From Streptomyces cinerochromogenes (GTDB taxonomy: Bacteria > Actinomycetota > Actinomycetes > Streptomycetales > Streptomycetaceae), in contig NZ_BMRM01000025.1 of NCBI RefSeq assembly GCF_014648635.1, forward strand, positions 1 to 64,000: 64,000 nucleotides of DNA, given 5' to 3'. The stretch's first letter is position 1, and every line of letters starts with the position of its first letter. A program made the position numbers and the translations under genes. Shown piece by piece: positions 62,192 to 64,000 of this stretch. Under the pieces are notes generated by a model. It was not told the DNA's origin and searched no databases. It worked only from the letters and a program-made list of their open reading frames with translations.

Positions 62192-62305
62192 GCGGGGTGG
62201 GGCGGGGCCTGCGGCGTTTGTGGCGTGGGCCGGGTGGGGCCTGGCGTGCTTGTGGCGTGGGCCGGGTGGAGCTTGGCGTGCTTGTGGCGTGGGGTCGGGG
62301 TGCGT
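62181..62305. repeat. 32-bp tandem repeat, four copies, at the MocR 3' end
   Basis: TTGTGGCGT starts at 62181, 62218, 62250 and 62282. The unit is TTGTGGCGTGGGCCGGGTGG plus GCCTGGCGTGC. The first copy contains the last codons (FVA) and stop of the MocR gene, so the array seems to have grown from the gene end. Confidence 0.85.
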
Positions 62306-62324
62306 TCCTGGCCTCGGGTCCTTC

Positions 62325-62390
62325 GTGGCTGCTCGCGCAGTTCCCCGCGCCCCTCCGGGGCGCCCGTGGCTGCGGGCGGTCGTGCCGCCG
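62325..62390. repeat. Dispersed Streptomyces repeat, copy 3
   Basis: CTCGCGCAGTTCCCCGCGCC and the following CCCTCCGGGGCGCCCGTGGC match the copies at about 12531 and 19306. It can fold into a GCCCCTCCGGGGC hairpin. Confidence 0.55.
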
Positions 62391-62450
62391 GGGGCGGCAC
62401 GGGCGGGTGCCGGGGGCGCCCCCTGCCCGAAGCGCTTGAGGGAGGCATCC

Positions 62451-62504
62451 CTTCGGGGCGCTGGTGAGCTTCGGGGCGCTGGTGAGCTTCGGGGCGCTGG
62501 TGAG
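62451..62504. repeat. 18-bp tandem repeat, three identical copies
   Basis: CTTCGGGGCGCTGGTGAG starts at 62451, 62469 and 62487. It lies between the dispersed repeat and the FtsK-like gene. The whole 413-bp gap is thus filled with repeats. Confidence 0.9.
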
Positions 62505-62604
62505 CGACCCGGCCGCTGCCCCTGCCCCGGCAGCGGCACGCGGCGCCCTGGCGGTGCCGCCAGGCGATGCGAACCCCCGCCCAGCCGCGGCGCGGGGTGC
62601 GCGG

Positions 62605-64000
62605 TCAGCTCTCGGCCGCCATGGCCTCCGCGGCCACCGGGGTCTTCTCCTCCGACGGCTTCGTCAGGTCCGTCGGCTCCCCGGCCCCGGCCCCCGCGCG
62701 GGCCGGCAGCAGCCCCAGTACCGCCTGCCGGTCGGCGTCGCTCGTGGCGTCGTCGTAGGGGTCGGGTGTCCGCGGTACCTGCAGGCGGTGCACCGGACCG
62801 GACCCCAGCCGCGCGTATCCCCGCCCGGGCGGCACATGGGACATCGGCGTCGTGTGCGGCGGCACGCCCAGCACCGCCTCCACCTGCTGCGGCGCCGCCG
62901 TCCCGAGCACGACACGCGCGCGCGTGTGCTGCCGTACCGCGTCGCTCAACGCCTCCGCGCTGTCGAACTGCTCGGCCACGACCACGGTCACGTTCGCCGC
63001 GCGGCCGTGCCGCAGCGGCACCTGGAGCAGCGCCTGCGGGTCCTTGCGGCCGTCCGCCGCGGCGAGGTGCGCGAAGACGCCGGGGCGGTCCACCAGGATC
63101 CACAGCGGGCGCCGGGTGTCCTCCGGCGGCGGGTCGCCCGCCTGCCGCGCCAGGTTGACCGCGATGAGCCGCCGCTCGGTCTCCTGCGCGGCCCACTCCA
63201 GGCTGGCCAGCGCCCCGGCCAGCGCGCACTCCACGCCCAGGACACCGTCCCGGCCGGTCAGACAGGCGTACTCGCCGGTGCCGCCGCCGTCGACGATCAG
63301 CACGTCGCCGTACTGGAGGGTCTGCAGGGCGATGGACCGCAGCAGGGTGGACGTGCCGCTGCCGGGGTGGCCCATGGCCAGCAGGTGCGGCTCGGTGGAG
63401 CGGATGCCGGTGCGCCAGACGACCGGCGGGACGTCGATCCGTTCCTCGCCGTAGGAGAGGGGGAGCGTGCGCTGGACCTCGCTGGGGTCGGTGAAGCCCA
63501 GCACGGTCTCGCCGGGCGCGGTGACGAAGCGCTGGGCGGGGATGTCGGCGGGCAGCGGGGGGAGGGCGGTGACGGTGAGCTGGTTGCCCGCCTCGTCCCA
63601 CGCGAAGTGGTACTCCCGGGTGCGTCCGGCCTTCGCGGTGAGCAACTGCTCGATCCGCGCGCGGGCCTCGGCCTCGCCGTCCGGGAAGTACGCGGGGTAG
63701 CGGATCACGAGGTGCCCGATGCGTCCGGCGTCGTCGAACTCGTGGGTGGTGAACGCCTTGTCCCAGGCGCCGCCGTGCGCGTACAGCGGCGCCGGGTCGT
63801 CGGCGCCGGAGAAGTACGGCACCAGCGCCTCGTACAGGGCCTGGAGCCGTTCGGTCTGGGACTCGTCGGGCCCTTCGGGCGCCGACGGGGTGCGGTCGCG
63901 GCCCTGCCAGGCCGCTGCCGCCATCACGGTGACGACGGCGAACAGCGGTCCGTACGGCATCAGGGCCACGAGCAGGAACAGGGCGGCCACGAAGAACAGC
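62605..64000 (-). CDS. FtsK/SpoIIIE-like ATPase with altered Walker A (partial)
   Basis: The gene runs off the right end; the visible 465 residues begin in a membrane segment (ALFLLVALMPYGPLFAVVTVMAAAA) and contain an FtsK-type domain. The phosphate loop reads HPGSGTSTLLRSIA, with Thr replacing the lysine. The Walker B-like strand GDVLIVDGGGTGEY lacks the double acid. A second strand, PLWILVDRPGVFAHL, follows. The protein may bind but not hydrolyse ATP. The C-terminal 60 residues are low-complexity. No esx genes are nearby. Confidence 0.8.
   Translation of the reverse strand, partial: LFFVAALFLLVALMPYGPLFAVVTVMAAAAWQGRDRTPSAPEGPDESQTERLQALYEALVPYFSGADDPAPLYAHGGAWDKAFTTHEFDDAGRIGHLVIRYPAYFPDGEAEARARIEQLLTAKAGRTREYHFAWDEAGNQLTVTALPPLPADIPAQRFVTAPGETVLGFTDPSEVQRTLPLSYGEERIDVPPVVWRTGIRSTEPHLLAMGHPGSGTSTLLRSIALQTLQYGDVLIVDGGGTGEYACLTGRDGVLGVECALAGALASLEWAAQETERRLIAVNLARQAGDPPPEDTRRPLWILVDRPGVFAHLAAADGRKDPQALLQVPLRHGRAANVTVVVAEQFDSAEALSDAVRQHTRARVVLGTAAPQQVEAVLGVPPHTTPMSHVPPGRGYARLGSGPVHRLQVPRTPDPYDDATSDADRQAVLGLLPARAGAGAGEPTDLTKPSEEKTPVAAEAMAAES

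Noticed and set aside
62192..62604. Long open frames through the repeat-filled gap after the MocR gene
   Set aside because: They are produced by the tandem repeats and GC-rich composition (Gly/Trp/Val or Pro-rich peptides), not by coding sequence.

Overview
The window is chromosomal DNA of a Streptomyces. It has very high GC, strong G/C bias at third codon positions, many GTG starts, and gene families with actinobacterial or streptomycete versions (sIHF, RbpA, GuaB1, Ppm1, a degenerate PriA). The gene order follows, as far as I recall, the S. coelicolor core segment running from carB/pyrD (around SCO1483) down to an FtsK-like gene (around SCO1416). I see no insertion sequence, prophage, CRISPR array or tRNA. 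The region is mostly core genome, with unusual features concentrated between genes.

Layout. 0-6.5 kb: pyrimidine synthesis (carB end, pyrD, pyrF), then sIHF, gmk, rpoZ, coaBC and metK. 6.7-13.3 kb: a helicase-motif-less priA, a small HTH protein facing a perfect inverted repeat, fmt, rsmB and rpe. 13.4-16.9 kb: a SorC-type sugar regulator, a lipoprotein RNase with its overlapping barstar-like inhibitor, and guaB1. 17.3-22.2 kb: an amino-acid catabolic module made of a cationic amino acid permease, an Lrp regulator, a DavA-like amidase and a DavB-like amino acid 2-monooxygenase. The two promoter regions of this module carry the same CGCAAYGA boxes. 22.2-30.3 kb: DUF5995 protein, uracil/xanthine permease, alginate-lyase-type protein, thioesterase, MFS/ROK divergent pair, and an NmrA-type oxidoreductase. 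30.6-35.2 kb: an FMN riboswitch and ribE-ribM-ribBA-ribH, then hisE-hisG. 35.2-41.3 kb: PH-domain protein, two CNNM/CBS membrane proteins, an EccA/CbbX-like AAA ATPase, and a P-loop kinase with no ordinary start codon. 41.5-49.7 kb: TPR-like protein, APC permease, Tat-exported C39-like peptidase, a tiny membrane protein, TetR, GH18 chitinase, acyl-CoA dehydrogenase. 49.8-55 kb: unknown protein plus APH-type kinase, second Lrp regulator, amidohydrolase. 55.4-64 kb: ppm1 with an overlapping mini-ORF, fxsA, rbpA (with an exact SigR-type promoter), MFS, a YczE-type membrane protein overlapping a glycerophosphodiesterase gene, the divergent MocR regulator, and the start of an FtsK-like ATPase running off the end.

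Regulation visible in the DNA includes many strong GC-rich hairpin terminators, one riboswitch, a SigR promoter, a DasR/chitinase-type promoter, and several inverted repeats beside regulator genes. Three observations are the most unusual. The Lrp-DavAB module has phased operator-like boxes. A chitinase-type promoter stands beside the riboflavin operon with no chitinase behind it. Several intergenic regions have expanded into short-period tandem repeats (18-24, 32 and 38 bp).
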